From Pictodentalium vernedei (lineage: Eukaryota; Mollusca; Scaphopoda; Dentaliida; Dentaliidae), in contig CM062289.1 of NCBI GenBank assembly GCA_031216915.1, positions 247,505,187 to 247,569,186 of the forward strand: 64,000 nt of DNA, in the 5' to 3' direction. How positions within the stretch are numbered: position 1 is the stretch's first letter; the number at the start of each line of letters is the position of its first letter. Shown here one piece after another: positions 1 to 11,081 of the stretch. The position numbers and the translations under genes were made by a program. Below the pieces are notes generated by a model, which was not told the origin of the DNA, ran no database searches, and saw only the letters and a list, made by a program, of their open reading frames with translations.

Positions 1-107
1 TGAAGTGTCTTGCCCAAGGACACAACACGGTTGCCGCAGGTGGGATTTAAACGGAAGACCTCTCGGATTGCTGTCTGTATCTCTACCTACTGAGCCACTG
101 TGCCCCC
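1..107 (-). repeat. SINE, tRNA-derived head, cut by window edge
   Basis: Read on the minus strand, this is the head of the same SINE seen complete at 39405-39769. A box A motif TGGCTCAGTAGG is intact; the box B site is mutated (GTTTAAATCC instead of GGTTCGAATCC). It is followed by the core motif GTGTCCTTGGGCAAGACACT. The rest of the body lies outside the window. Confidence 0.75.
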
Positions 108-110
108 ACC

Positions 111-430
111 CAAATTTAAAGCCAGGGCCTTCATTTGAACAAACTTGAATGTGACCCCCATATGGACATGATCAAATGATTCTGATTGGTGGTTCTGGAG
201 AAGACTTTTTAAATTTTAGGGGGTTCAAACAGAGTTGCATCCCTTGTGGTATTCCCCATCGGCCTGACAATTTAACAAAATTGAATCGATATATGTCAAG
301 GACATGCATATCAAATTTGGTTATATTTGGCCCAGAAGTTTCTTTAAAGAAGTCTAAAATGTAAAGTTCACACCAGAGGAATGGGAAGTGATCACTAAAG
401 ATCCCTTTGAGCTTTGCTCAGGTGAGCTAA
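111..430 (+). mobile_element. Family B minisatellite element, 3' tail only
   Basis: This matches the right arm of the family B elements at 11082-12758 and 33976-37031, including the stretch on 'catatcaaatttggtt' and the terminal hairpin TTGAGCTTTGCTCAGGTGAG ending in CTAAAA. The body upstream is missing; the SINE at 1-107 sits in or beside it. No coding capacity. Confidence 0.65.
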
Positions 431-1209
431 AACCCAGTGTGAACAACCCACTTGAGTACTAACTAAAAGTGCACCTGCAGCAATTGCAGTTCAACTTCAC
501 CATTTGACATGCCCACAATTTTTTATTTGACAAATGGGCGGGACAAAACAAAAACATTGGTACGATTGGAAAATTATTCATCAACTTATGAAGAATGCAC
601 CTCGGCCAATCATATTCAAGCAAGTCAGACATCATTAAAGAAAAGTAAATTATGTAGGCTTGAAATTACCTTTTACACAATGGTAGTGAAAATAAAAGTG
701 TGCTTTTATGGGTGTATTACAAAGAGCACTAACCTTCCAACAAACACTTCTGAATCTACTACTTCTTAAATATCCTTTTGATGCATTGCTTCTCAGAGAC
801 CGCAGGTAGTTCTGTTTTGTGAACAAATTCTTCCACTCAGTACTGAAAAGATATTAGGTTGACAACAAACTAATGATGTCATTCAATAATACCAAAAAAA
901 AATATAAAAGTATTGCAGTATTGCAGCATTTTATTAACTTGCAAAGTACTTAATGTTTGCTTGGGCAAAATTCTGAAGAGAAAGGTACTGCAACTTGAAG
1001 GTTTCGAAACTCAGTGAATATGCTTCAAATTATCTTTAAAGTGAAATAATTTAGACTACTTGGGTTCGCCTTATTACAATTTATGGGAAAGTCCCCACAA
1101 GTGCTCTCCCATAAATTGTAACAAGACAAAGTTTAATAAAATATAATATATAATGGAGGTTAGCCTGAGTTCAAAGGTTACTAACAAGTTAAATAAAATA
1201 TATTATACA
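431..1209. other. No gene seen; one hairpin
   Basis: AT-rich sequence without recognisable coding potential. A hairpin lies at about 1076-1122, with roughly 15-bp arms built on TTACAATTTATGGGA and its complement and a loop of about 17 bases. Nothing else is recognised. Confidence 0.5.
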
Positions 1210-3502
1210 AAAGTGTCAATGACACTGCAGCTCAACTTGTCCAAGAAGGGATTGAAATATATAGAAAGATCCAGTAACGCCAAGTCATTCACTCAAGTTT
1301 CTACAGAAAAGACATCACACCAAAGCTACATATGAAATCTGAAAAAATCAGGGGATGGGTGGGGACTGTTGGGTGTTCTAATGGAATTGTTGACAATTTA
1401 TATGACAAATCCAAGATGACTGGTGGCAGTCATCTTTTTCAATGGAATGCAGAAAAATGTGTTAACTCCCATCTAGACATCATACCAATGTTACATATAA
1501 AATTTGAAAAAGATCGGGTAAGAGGTGCAGCCTGTAGGGTCTGGTAATGGAACTGTTGACAATTTTATATGCCAAATCCAAGATGGCCACTACCAGCCAT
1601 GCTTTTCAACAAAATACAGAAAAATTTAATAGCTCCCATTTAGACATCACACCAAAGATACATATAGATTTTCGAAAAAGATGGGGTGAGGGATGTGGCC
1701 TGTACAGTGTACTAATGGGATTGTTGACAATTTATATGCAAAATCCAAGATGGCCACTGGCGGCCATGTTTTTAAACAAAATTCAGAAAAGTTTTATATC
1801 TCCCATCTAGACATCACACCAAAATAACATTTGAAAATTTAAAAAAACATTGGGTGAGAGATGCTGCTTGCAGGGTGTGCAAATGGAATTGTTGATTATT
1901 TATATGCCAAATCCAAGATGGCTGCTGGCAGCCATATTTTAAATCGAAATTCAGAAAAATTTGATAGCTCCCATCTAGACATCACACCAAAGCTATATAT
2001 AAAATTTGAAAAAGATCGGGTGAGAGGTGTGGCCTGTAGGGTCTGCTAATGGAACTGTTGACAATTTATATGTCAAATCCAAGATGGCCACTACCAACCA
2101 TGCTTTTCAATAAAATACAGAAAAATTTGATAGCTCCCATTTAGATGTCACACCAAAGATACATATGAAATTTCGAAAAAGATGGGGTGAGGGATGTGGC
2201 CTGTAGAGTGTGCTAATGGGATTGTTGGGAATTTATATGCCAAATCCAAGATGACCACTGGTGGCCATGTTTTTCAACAAAATTCAGAAAAGTTTTATAG
2301 CTCCCATCTAGACATCACACCAAAACTACATATGAAATTTGAAAAAAGGATTGGGTGAGATGCAGCCTACAGGGTGTGTTAATTGAATTGTTGACAATTT
2401 ATATACCAAATCCAAGATGGCTGCTGGCAGCCATATTTTATAACGAAATTCAGAAATATTTGATAGCTCAGATCTAGACATCACACCAAAGCTATGAAAT
2501 TCAAAATAGATCAGTTGAGAGATGTGGCCTGTAGAGTGTCCTAATGGAATTGTTGACACTTTATATCCAAATCCAAGATGACTGCTGACGGCCATGTGTT
2601 TCAACAAAATTCAGAAATATTCGATAGCTCCCATCTAGGCATCACACCAAAGCTACATATGAAATTTGAAAAAGATCGGGTGAGAGATGCAGTCTGTAGG
2701 ATGTGCAAATGGAATTGTTGACAATTTATATGCCAAATCTAAGATGGCTGCTGGCGCCCATGTTTTTCAACGAAATTTGGAAAAATTTGATAGCTCCCAT
2801 CTAGACATTGTCCCAAAGCCACAATCAAATTTTGGACTGATTGGGTGAGAACCATGGCCTGTAGATTGTGCTAAAGGAATTGTTGGACAGTTCATATCCA
2901 AATTCAAGATGGATGCTGGAAGCTAGGTTTTATAACGAAATTCAGAAAATTTTATAGCTCCCATCTAGACATCACACCAAAGCTATATATGAAATTCAAA
3001 AAAGATCAGTTGAGAGATGCAGCCTGTAGGGTGTGCTAATGGAATTGTTGACAATTTATATCCAAATCCAAGATGGCTGCTGGCAGCCATATTTTTCAAC
3101 AAAATTCAGAAAAATTCAATAGCTGAATTTCAACAAAATTCAATAGCTCCCATCTAGACATCACGCCAAAGCTACAATGAAATTTGAAAAAGATCGGGTG
3201 GGAGATGTGGCCTGTAGGGTGTGCTAATGGAATTGACGACAATTTATATGCCAAATCTAAGTTGGCCGCTGGTGGCCATGTTTTTTAATGAAATCTGGAA
3301 AAATTTGATAGCTCCATCTAAACATTGCCCCAAAGCTACATATGAAATTTGGGACTGATCGGGTGAGAGCTGCAACCTGTAGGATGTGCTGAAGGAATTA
3401 TGGATGGACAGAAATATGTACGGATGTATGTACAGACATACAGACGTATGGCAGATCACAACCCAATCCCAATAGCTCATATTTGACATCACGTTGAGCT
3501 AA
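1210..3502 (+). mobile_element. Family A minisatellite (HINE/pearl-like) element
   Basis: The element starts with a small hairpin, AGTGTCAATGACACT, followed by GCAGCTCAACTTG. About twelve tandem units of roughly 160-168 bp follow, each carrying 'ctagacatcacaccaaagc', 'tgttgacaatttatat' and 'ccaagatggc'. The right arm has GACAGA-type runs and ends in ACGTTGAGCTAAAA. The two ends are short inverted repeats (AGCTCAAC / GTTGAGCT). This layout matches Helentron-associated elements (DINE-1, oyster pearl); that link is from architecture only. No Rep/helicase is present, so the element is non-autonomous. Short ORFs here are only the repeat read through. Confidence 0.75.
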
Positions 3503-3540
3503 AAACAGAAGTTAGCCTAAGTTCAATGGTAATAAGAGGT

Positions 3541-3620
3541 AAATCACATTTCAGCTTTGACAACTGTCAAAGCTGAACACATTTCAGCTTTGACAATTGT
3601 CAAAGCTGAAATGTGATTTA
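3541..3620. repeat. Double palindrome (MITE-like foldback)
   Basis: Two inverted copies of CAGCTTTGACAACTGTCAAAGCTG-type sequence lie back to back. The whole block is bounded by AAATCACATTTCAG and its complement. It is mirrored at about 10410-10490 in the other arm. Confidence 0.7.
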
Positions 3621-3789
3621 CGTCTTGACCTGCAATAAATGTAAAATACGGTATGTCATTGAAACAAAACATGCATTCCATGTTCAAATCTTGAAACAAG
3701 AATGATAAGCCCGCTAGTAAACACTTTAACTGGTAAAGTGCTGAGTTTTTTCTGACAACAAATCAAAGCGCATCATATACTGCTCTATT

Positions 3790-3834
3790 ACATTTAATTG
3801 GATAGTGCCTTATAGGCACTATCCAATTAAATGT
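3790..3834. repeat. 45-bp near-perfect palindrome
   Basis: Arms ACATTTAATTGGATAGTGCC and complement meet head to head with a loop of a few bases. It looks like two transposon ends joined, or a short foldback. It is mirrored at about 10198-10242. Confidence 0.75.
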
Positions 3835-5707
3835 CAAGAGCAAGGTATTGTTTTAAAAATCTGATTCATATCAGGGACAATAAAGGCTTCCTCAGGCAGA
3901 ATGTAGCTACAGACAGTTATTGCCTGTCACTTTTAGTAAAGCCCAAAATAGGGCATCCAGCACTCTACCAGTTAAGAACCAGACCATTCATCCGACAATA
4001 TGGAATTCCACATTATTGATGTTCTTCAGAGTTACCCTCACCTCGATGAAAATACATGGATCAGGCGTGATAAAGAACTACCATGGATCTTTATCCTCCA
4101 GGCCATACATCCTTGTAGTTGGAACAGGCTGGACTTTGATTCTTTTTGATTGCACATAACATGGCAAAGACCTAAGAACAAATTTTGATGACGAAAAACA
4201 ATTTAGAACAATTTAGAAGTCTACAAGTTAAAATCTGCGGTCTTATACTCAGCTACCAAATATGCAGATTGGCTGCAGGTGAGAATTTTGGAACAAAATA
4301 AGACACAAGAAATATTATACAAATTCAGAAATATGCTTCAGCATTTTCCATTGTTTCTATGCCCAGTTATGACACCACTGATTATGGTTTATGATGCAAA
4401 GTTTGGAAATGATATAAATGAAGTTAGACATGCATTAATCCAGATCCTCTGAGGGGCTGAACTTCTGTGCCATTTCCAGGGGTGTCACTAAGATGACTGA
4501 TCTGAGATGTAAACTTGATTTGCCCTGACTGTGCCCCTGCACATTTTCAATGAAAAATAGGCAGTAAGAATCCCAGCTGGACTGACACTGATACACAGAG
4601 AACACCATCATCGATTTTCAAAAGCATGACATGGCCCATACTTATATTTTTAAAGACAATACACTATTAGTCCATGTCTAGAATAAATGTGTGCAAATGA
4701 CGTAAAACAAAGCATAAATTAACCTGAAGTCCAAGAAGCAAACGTCATATAAATGAAGATGTGCTTCATACGCATTCATGCCAGATAACTGTGACCAGGG
4801 TTGGCATTGGACTGAAAATCTTTTTTGTAATTCTTTTTTGCAAAATGCAATTTTATTTTGCAAAATCCCCCCAAAATTTGCAAACACTTTTACACAAAAG
4901 CTTATTCTCTATGCATCTATAGAGCCACTCAAAAGTGTGAGAGGGCTCCACTGGTAGATATCACGGTTACTGACTGCCTAACCAGTTTCGCTCAATTTGG
5001 GCTTCGTCAGAGGCTTATGGTTTTGCGGTGTGGCTTCTCCTATATATACCCAATACCCAGTGGGTAGATGTTGCGGATAAAGATTGCAGGTAGATTCGGC
5101 GGGTAGAACTTACGGGTAGAGATTGGGGATGTGTGTGCGAGATTGTTGTATCACATCATATTCTCAGTGGGTAGGTATAGCGGGTAGATTTTGAGGGTGG
5201 AATTATTGTTTATTTAACATATTGGAACGCATGAAAATATATAGTTATATTATATACATGGCAGATCTGGTTCGGATCAGTGATGTTGGATAATTTGCAG
5301 CGATGAGAAGTGCACGGCTACTGAACACGCATTTGTGTACCATTGTGTTGACCAGAGATATACTAAGTAAAAAAAAAAGTATAATAGAAACAAATGTGAA
5401 AAAATAGCATAAGGGATGAAATATAATAGTTCTAATGTTGCATGTTTGTGGACAAGGAGTCATGCAAAGAGTTTAATGACATGTTGTTGTTGTCAACCCA
5501 ACCGTATACAATTTTGCTGTGGATTTAAAAAATAGCACTTGCAATTTTTTTAGTATTATCGACTTTAATCCCAAACAAATTATTGTAAATTCGTATTTCG
5601 AGTCTAGCTGTATGAATTTGCATAATTTCATGTTCTTACTGTTGCCAGCATCACGTCAGGACGTAGCAATTCAGACATGGGGTGAATTGAAAAGTTCACA
5701 CATGCAG

Positions 5708-6729
5708 TCAATTGTGTGTATGTCCACCGTTTGCCTCTTGGATGGCAAGACATGGATGGTGCATCAACCTGATAAGTCTCTGGATGTCACCCCGTGGTAT
5801 TGTGTTCCACTCCTGCCTTAGAACATTACGTAAATCCTCTAACATCTGAAGATCATGAAGTTGTACCCGACGGTCCAATTGGTCCCAAAGATGCTTGATT
5901 GGCAACAAATCTGGCGAAAGTGGGGGCCAGGGAAGAAGTTCACAAATCTGGTGAAAGTGGGGGCCAGGGAAGAAGTTCGATGCTCTGCTCCCCAAGAAAG
6001 TCACGACAGATATGCGCCACGTGACACCGGGCATTGTCTTGCTGGAATGACTGCAATCCAGCGTTAGCATTGAACAATGGGACAACAACAACTTTAAGAA
6101 TTTCGTCCCTATATCGCTGTCCATTCAGATTACCATCGATGAAGATCAACTGCTTTCGATGGTGCAATGAAATTCCTGCCCAACCATTATACTACACCCG
6201 CCGAAACGGTCGCATTCATGCACGCAAGCATCAGAAAACCATTCTCCTCGTCGGCGCTGTAGACAAAATCGTGATTCATCACTAAAAAGAACTGTGCTCC
6301 AACGCTGCTGAGTGCAACGAACATGCTGACGTACCCATTCCATTCTGATGGTACGATGACGTTGGGTAAGGATTGGTACGTGGTATGGACGCCCACTTCG
6401 GATGCCATGTTCAGCGATTCTGTTGCGGACAGTTTGTGCACTGATTCTGTTGTTAGTTCTACCAGGAGTAATTGCTGCTGTCCACATCACCGGAAGAAAG
6501 CGATTCCGCAAGTGAGACGTCCTGATGTGTCATCTTGTGCAGGGGTCGTAACTCTTGGTCGACCTGAATGCGGTTGGTCGGCAGTAGATCCAGTGGCTCT
6601 GTACCTTCCAATGAGATAGGAAATAGTGGCCACAGTGACTTGGAACTCAGCAGCGAGCTCATCTGGATGTATCCCAGCCTCATGCATACCACTGGCACGC
6701 AACCTCTGATTTTCGGTTAACCTTGGCAT
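5708..6729 (-). pseudogene. Tc1-like transposase, degraded
   Basis: Tc1/mariner DDE transposase remnant, read on the minus strand across several frames. The N-terminus (6729 down to about 6490) has the helix-turn-helix region starting MPRLTENQRLRASGM and a GRPR-like linker. The middle (6511-6146) has the first catalytic Asp in FSDESRF. The C-terminal part (6167-5708) has the second Asp in QQDNARCH and the SPDLLPIKHLWDQL block, where the usual catalytic Glu is Lys (codon at 5894-5896). A 37-bp tandem duplication (about 5906-5979) shifts the frame in the same region. No clear terminal inverted repeat was found. The family C element abuts the start codon at 6730, so upstream Tc1 sequence is lost. 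The family normally has one uninterrupted ORF of about 340 residues; this copy cannot be active. Confidence 0.88.
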
Positions 6730-8356
6730 TTTTAGCTCAACTTTGGCGAAGCCAAATTTGAGCTTATGCCATGGCCAGTTGTCTGTCTGTCTCTCAACAA
6801 TTCAATACGCCTCGGGCTAGAGGCCGCATTTATGAACCGATCTTTACGAAACTTCTTGGGTACCTTTGTTATGACCATGGGACGAGAACGAGTGTTTTTG
6901 GGTCCAATCCGAAATTCAAGTTCGCACCTGGCGGCCATTTTGTACAGACTTAGGTGCAATCAGATTTTTGCGCAGAACTTCCATATGAAAGCGCTGATTT
7001 GAATAATTTTTGTATGAATGTTTACTACCATGGGATACATCACATATAATACGGGGTTTTTTCTCATGCGTAAATTATGCAAATTAGACTAACTTTGATG
7101 TATTTAGTGTTACTTTCATCACTGTAAATGCAAATGCCAATACGGCTCGGGCTAGAGGCCGTATTTATAAACCGATCTTTACGAAACTTCTTGTGTACCT
7201 TTGGTATCACCGTGGGACGAGAACGAGTGTTTTTGGGTGCGGTCCAAAATTCAAGATGGCCGATGGCAGCCATTTTGTACAAAATTAGGTGCAATCAGAT
7301 TTTTGCACAGAACTTCATATGAAAGCGCTGATTTGAAAAAAATTTTGTGTGAATGTTTAGTACCATGGGATACATCACATATAATACAGGGTTTTTTCTC
7401 GTGCAGAAATTATGCAAATTAGATGAACTTTGATTTTTTCATTACTCCTTACACACAGTAAGTACACATGTCAATACGGCTCAGGCTAGAGGCCATATTT
7501 ATGAACCAATCTTTACAAAACTTCTTGGGTACCTTTGTTATCACCGTGGGATGAGAACGAGTGTTTTGAGGTGTGGTCCAAAATTCAAGATGGCCACCAG
7601 CAGCCATTTTGTACCAAAATTAGTGCAATCAGTCTTTTGTACAGAACTTCTGTATGAAAGTTCTGATTTGAATAAATTTTTGTATGAATGTTTAGTAAAA
7701 TGGAATACATCACATACAGTACAGGTTTTTTTCTTGTGCAGAAATTATGCAAGTTAGGTGAATTTTGATTTATTTAGTGCTACTTATACACTGTAAGTGC
7801 ACATGTCAATACGGCTCGGGCTAGAGGCTGTATTTATCAACCGATCTTCACGAAACTTCTTGGGTACCTTTGTTATCACCTTGGGACGAGAACGAGTGTT
7901 TCTGAGTGCGGTCAAAAATTCAAGATGGCTGCCAGTGGCCATTTTGTACTGAAATTAGGTCCAATCAGTTTTTTGTCACAACTTCTATACAGCTCGTATT
8001 TATGAACTGATCTTCACGAAACTTCTTGGGTACCTTTGTTTTCACCTTGGGACAGGAATGTGTGTGTTTTGGGGTGCCTTTGTTATCACTGTGCTGTGAG
8101 AACAAATATTTTGGGGTTCAGTCAGACCCACTCTGGGACTCGAAGATTTCTATTCTAGTTTAGCATTTGACTGTCACCCACCTTTACAATACTTTACCTA
8201 TACATTTGTTACAGGCTATGGTCAGTATTTATGTACAGACCGTTACAATACTTTATATGCACCTTTATTATCAGGTCATTACCTAGATGTTTGTCATTGC
8301 TGTGTCACATACTATACATGTACATGTCTTGACAAGTTGAGCTTGACACTTTCATT
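6730..8356 (-). mobile_element. Family C minisatellite element (minus copy)
   Basis: Same family as 55286-57094 in the opposite orientation. On the minus strand it runs from AGCTCAACTTGTCAAGAC near 8345 to a strong hairpin, CTCAAATTTGGCTTCGCC, ending in GAGCTAAAAATG at 6730. Internal units of about 335 bp (four copies of 'ggctagaggcc' near 6813, 7149, 7486, 7820) carry 'acgaaacttcttggg' and 'caagatggc'. The left end has lost the exact AGTGTCA/TGACACT hairpin. Non-coding. Confidence 0.75.
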
Positions 8357-8468
8357 TAAAATGTCGGAAGACAAAAACTTGCGTGCTTTCTCAATAACCC
8401 AGGCTCTCTCGCACAACATAACACAAAGAAAATCGTTGGTCACCCATTCAATTTGACATTCTCGGGTA

Positions 8469-10714
8469 GCAAGTGCTATTTTTTAAATCCACAGCAAAAT
8501 TGTATACGGTTGGGTTGACAACAACAACATGTCATTAAACTCTTTGCATGACTCCTTGTCCACAAACATGCAACATTAGAACTATTATATTTCATCCCTT
8601 ATGCTATTTTTTCACATTTGTTTCTATTATACTTTTTTTTTTACTTAGTATATCTCTGGTCAACACAATGGTACACAAATGCGTGTTCAGTAGCCGTGCA
8701 CTTCTCATCGCTGCAAATTATCCAACATCACTGATCCGAACCAGATCTGCCATGTATCTCGTTTCCTTGAACTGAACAAAAAGCAAACATAAAACTATAT
8801 ATTTTCAAGCATACCAATATGTTAAATAAACAATAATTCCACCCTCAAAATCTACCCGCTATACCTACCCACTGAGAATATGATGTGATACAACAATCTC
8901 GCACACACATCCCCAATCTCTACCCGTAAGTTTTACCCGCCGAATCTACCTGCAATCTTTACCCGTAACATCTACCCACTGGGTATTGGGTATATATAGG
9001 AGAAGCCACACCGCAAAACCATAAGCCTCTGACGAAGCCCAAATTGAGCGAAACTGGATAGGCAGTCAGTAACCGTGATATCTACCAGTGGAGCCCTCTC
9101 ACATTTTTGAGTGGCTCTATAGATGCATAGAGAATAAGCTTTTGTGTAAAAGTGTTTGCAAATTTTGGGGGGATTTTGCAAAATAAAATTGCATTTTGCA
9201 AAAAAGAATTACAAAAAAGATTTTCAGTCCAATGCCAACCCTGGTCACAGTTATCTGGCATGAATGCGTATGAAGCACATCTTCATTTATATGACGTTTG
9301 CTTCTTGGACTTCAGGTTAATTTATGCTTTGTTTTATGTCATTTGCACACATTTATTCTAGACATGGACTAATAGTGTATTGTCTTTAAAAATATAAGTA
9401 TGGGCCATGTCATGCTTTTGAAAATCGATGATGGTGTTCTCTGTGTATCAGTGTCAGTCCAGCTGGGATTCTTACTGCCTATTTTTCATTGAAAATGTGC
9501 AGGGGCACAGTCAGGGCAAATCAAGTTTACATCTCAGATCAGTCATCTTAGTGACACCCCTGGAAATGGCACAGAAGTTCAGCCCCTCAGAGGATCTGGA
9601 TTAATGCATGTCTAACTTCATTTATATCATTTCCAAACTTTGCATCATAAACCATAATCAGTGGTGTCATAACTGGGCATAGAAACAATGGAAAATGCTG
9701 AAGCATATTTCTGAATTTGTATAATATTTCTTGTGTCTTATTTTGTTCCAAAATTCTCACCTGCAGCCAATCTGCATATTTGGTAGCTGAGTATAAGACC
9801 GCAGATTTTAACTTGTAGACTTCTAAATTGTTTTTCGTCATCAAAATTTGTTCTTAGGTCTTTGCCATGTTATGTGCAATCAAAAAGAATCAAAGTCCAG
9901 CCTGTTCCAACTACAAGGATGTATGGCCTGGAGGATAAAGATCCATGGTAGTTCTTTATCACGCCTGATCCATGTATTTTCATCGAGGTGAGGGTAACTC
10001 TGAAGAACATCAATAATGTGGAATTCCATATTGTCGGATGAATGGTCTGGTTCTTAACTGGTAGAGTGCTGGATGCCCTATTTTGGGCTTTACTAAAAGT
10101 GACAGGCAATAACTGTCTGTAGCTACATTCTGCCTGAGGAAGCCTTTATTGTCCCTGATATGAATCAGATTTTTAAAACAATACCTTGCTCTTGACATTT
10201 AATTGGATAGTGCCTATAAGGCACTATCCAATTAAATGTAATAGAGCAGTATATGATGCGCTTTGATTTGTTGTCAGAAAAAACTCAGCACTTTACCAGT
10301 TAAAGTGTTTACTAGCGGGCTTATCATTCTTGTTTCAAGATTTGAATATGGAATGCACGTTTTGTTTCAATGACATACCGTATTTTACATTTATTGCAGG
10401 TCAAGACGTAAATCACATTTCAGCTTTGACAATTGTCAAAGCTGAAATGTGTTCAGCTTTGACAGTTGTCAAAGCTGAAATGTGATTTACCTCTTATTAC
10501 CATTGAACTTAGGCTAACTTCTGTTTTTAGCTCAACGTGATGTCAAATATGAGCTATTGGGATTGGGTTGTGATCTGCCATACGTCTGTATGTCTGTACA
10601 TACATCCGTACATATTTCTGTCCATCCATAATTCCTTCAGCACATCCTACAGGTTGCAGCTCTCACCCGATCAGTCCCAAATTTCATATGTAGCTTTGGG
10701 GCAATGTTTAGATG
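8469..10714 (-). repeat. Right arm of large inverted repeat
   Basis: Reverse-complement partner of 3317-5542. Outside its outer edge (from 10715) the sequence no longer matches the family A array, so the mirrored piece of that element ends abruptly inside a repeat unit. Inside its inner edge the two sides also diverge at once (8468 versus 5543). Confidence 0.9.
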
Positions 10715-10734
10715 AATTTTGTTTTTTTCAGGCA

Positions 10735-10896
10735 CTGCTCCCAGCCCATTGGGCTTAGCTCCTTCTATTGAACAAACCTGTAAGGATAACCTCCAAAAGT
10801 AATTTTTGCAAATTTTGGATGGGTTTGGTCTAGCAGTGCCAAAGAAGAAAACTGATATGCAGTGTTAATGGACAATGGAGTCAGGTGAGCTAAAAA
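10735..10896 (+). mobile_element. Small element with AGCTAAAA end (tentative)
   Basis: A block of about 160 bp opens with a short palindrome, GCCCATTGGGC, followed by TTAGCTCC, and closes with GTCAGGTGAGCTAAAA. The closing sequence is the family B end type, but there is no tandem array inside. It may be a solo-arm relic. Confidence 0.3.
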
Positions 10897-11081
10897 GGAA
10901 ATTTGTAAACTGTAGTGAGAGAAATGAAAGTGTCAATGACACTGTAGCTTAACTTGACTGTGTGTTGTGTTTAACGAAAAGGATAATGCACAATGTTTAT
11001 GAAAGGATTATGAAATATGACGAGAATTGTGATAATTGAGAATATGTTAATTTCTGTTCCCTGTATGCGATGTTTTCAATA

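Larger units (their letters stand above)
3317..5542 (+). repeat. Left arm of large inverted repeat (2.2 kb)
   Basis: The arm matches 8469-10714 in reverse complement almost base for base. I see scattered single differences and one indel of about 20 bp (extra bases near 8755-8790 in the right arm). The outer boundary cuts through a repeat unit of the family A element, so the tail of that element is mirrored in both arms. The arm also holds a palindromic MITE-like block (3541-3620), a 45-bp palindrome (3790-3834), a decayed coding-like stretch near 3950-4150 and imperfect 'gggtaga' repeats at 5060-5200. The 2.9 kb spacer carries a Tc1 pseudogene and a family C element. Confidence 0.9.

Noticed and set aside
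1332-3492. Several open frames of 60-93 codons in the family A array
   Set aside because: They repeat with the array period and share peptide patterns only because the DNA repeats. There is no start context or domain.
1157-3546. 'gttagcctgagttcaaagg' (1157) and 'gttagcctaagttcaatgg' (3513) as a target duplication of family A
   Set aside because: The match is imperfect, about 30 bp long and 50 bp from the left end. It is more likely a flanking repeat or part of a larger unit; not enough to call a duplication.
3831-4159. Paired open frames mirrored at 9870-10198, apparently conserved twice
   Set aside because: The identity comes from the inverted repeat arms, not from selection on a protein. 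Only a weak endonuclease-like reading remains and is listed as a finding.
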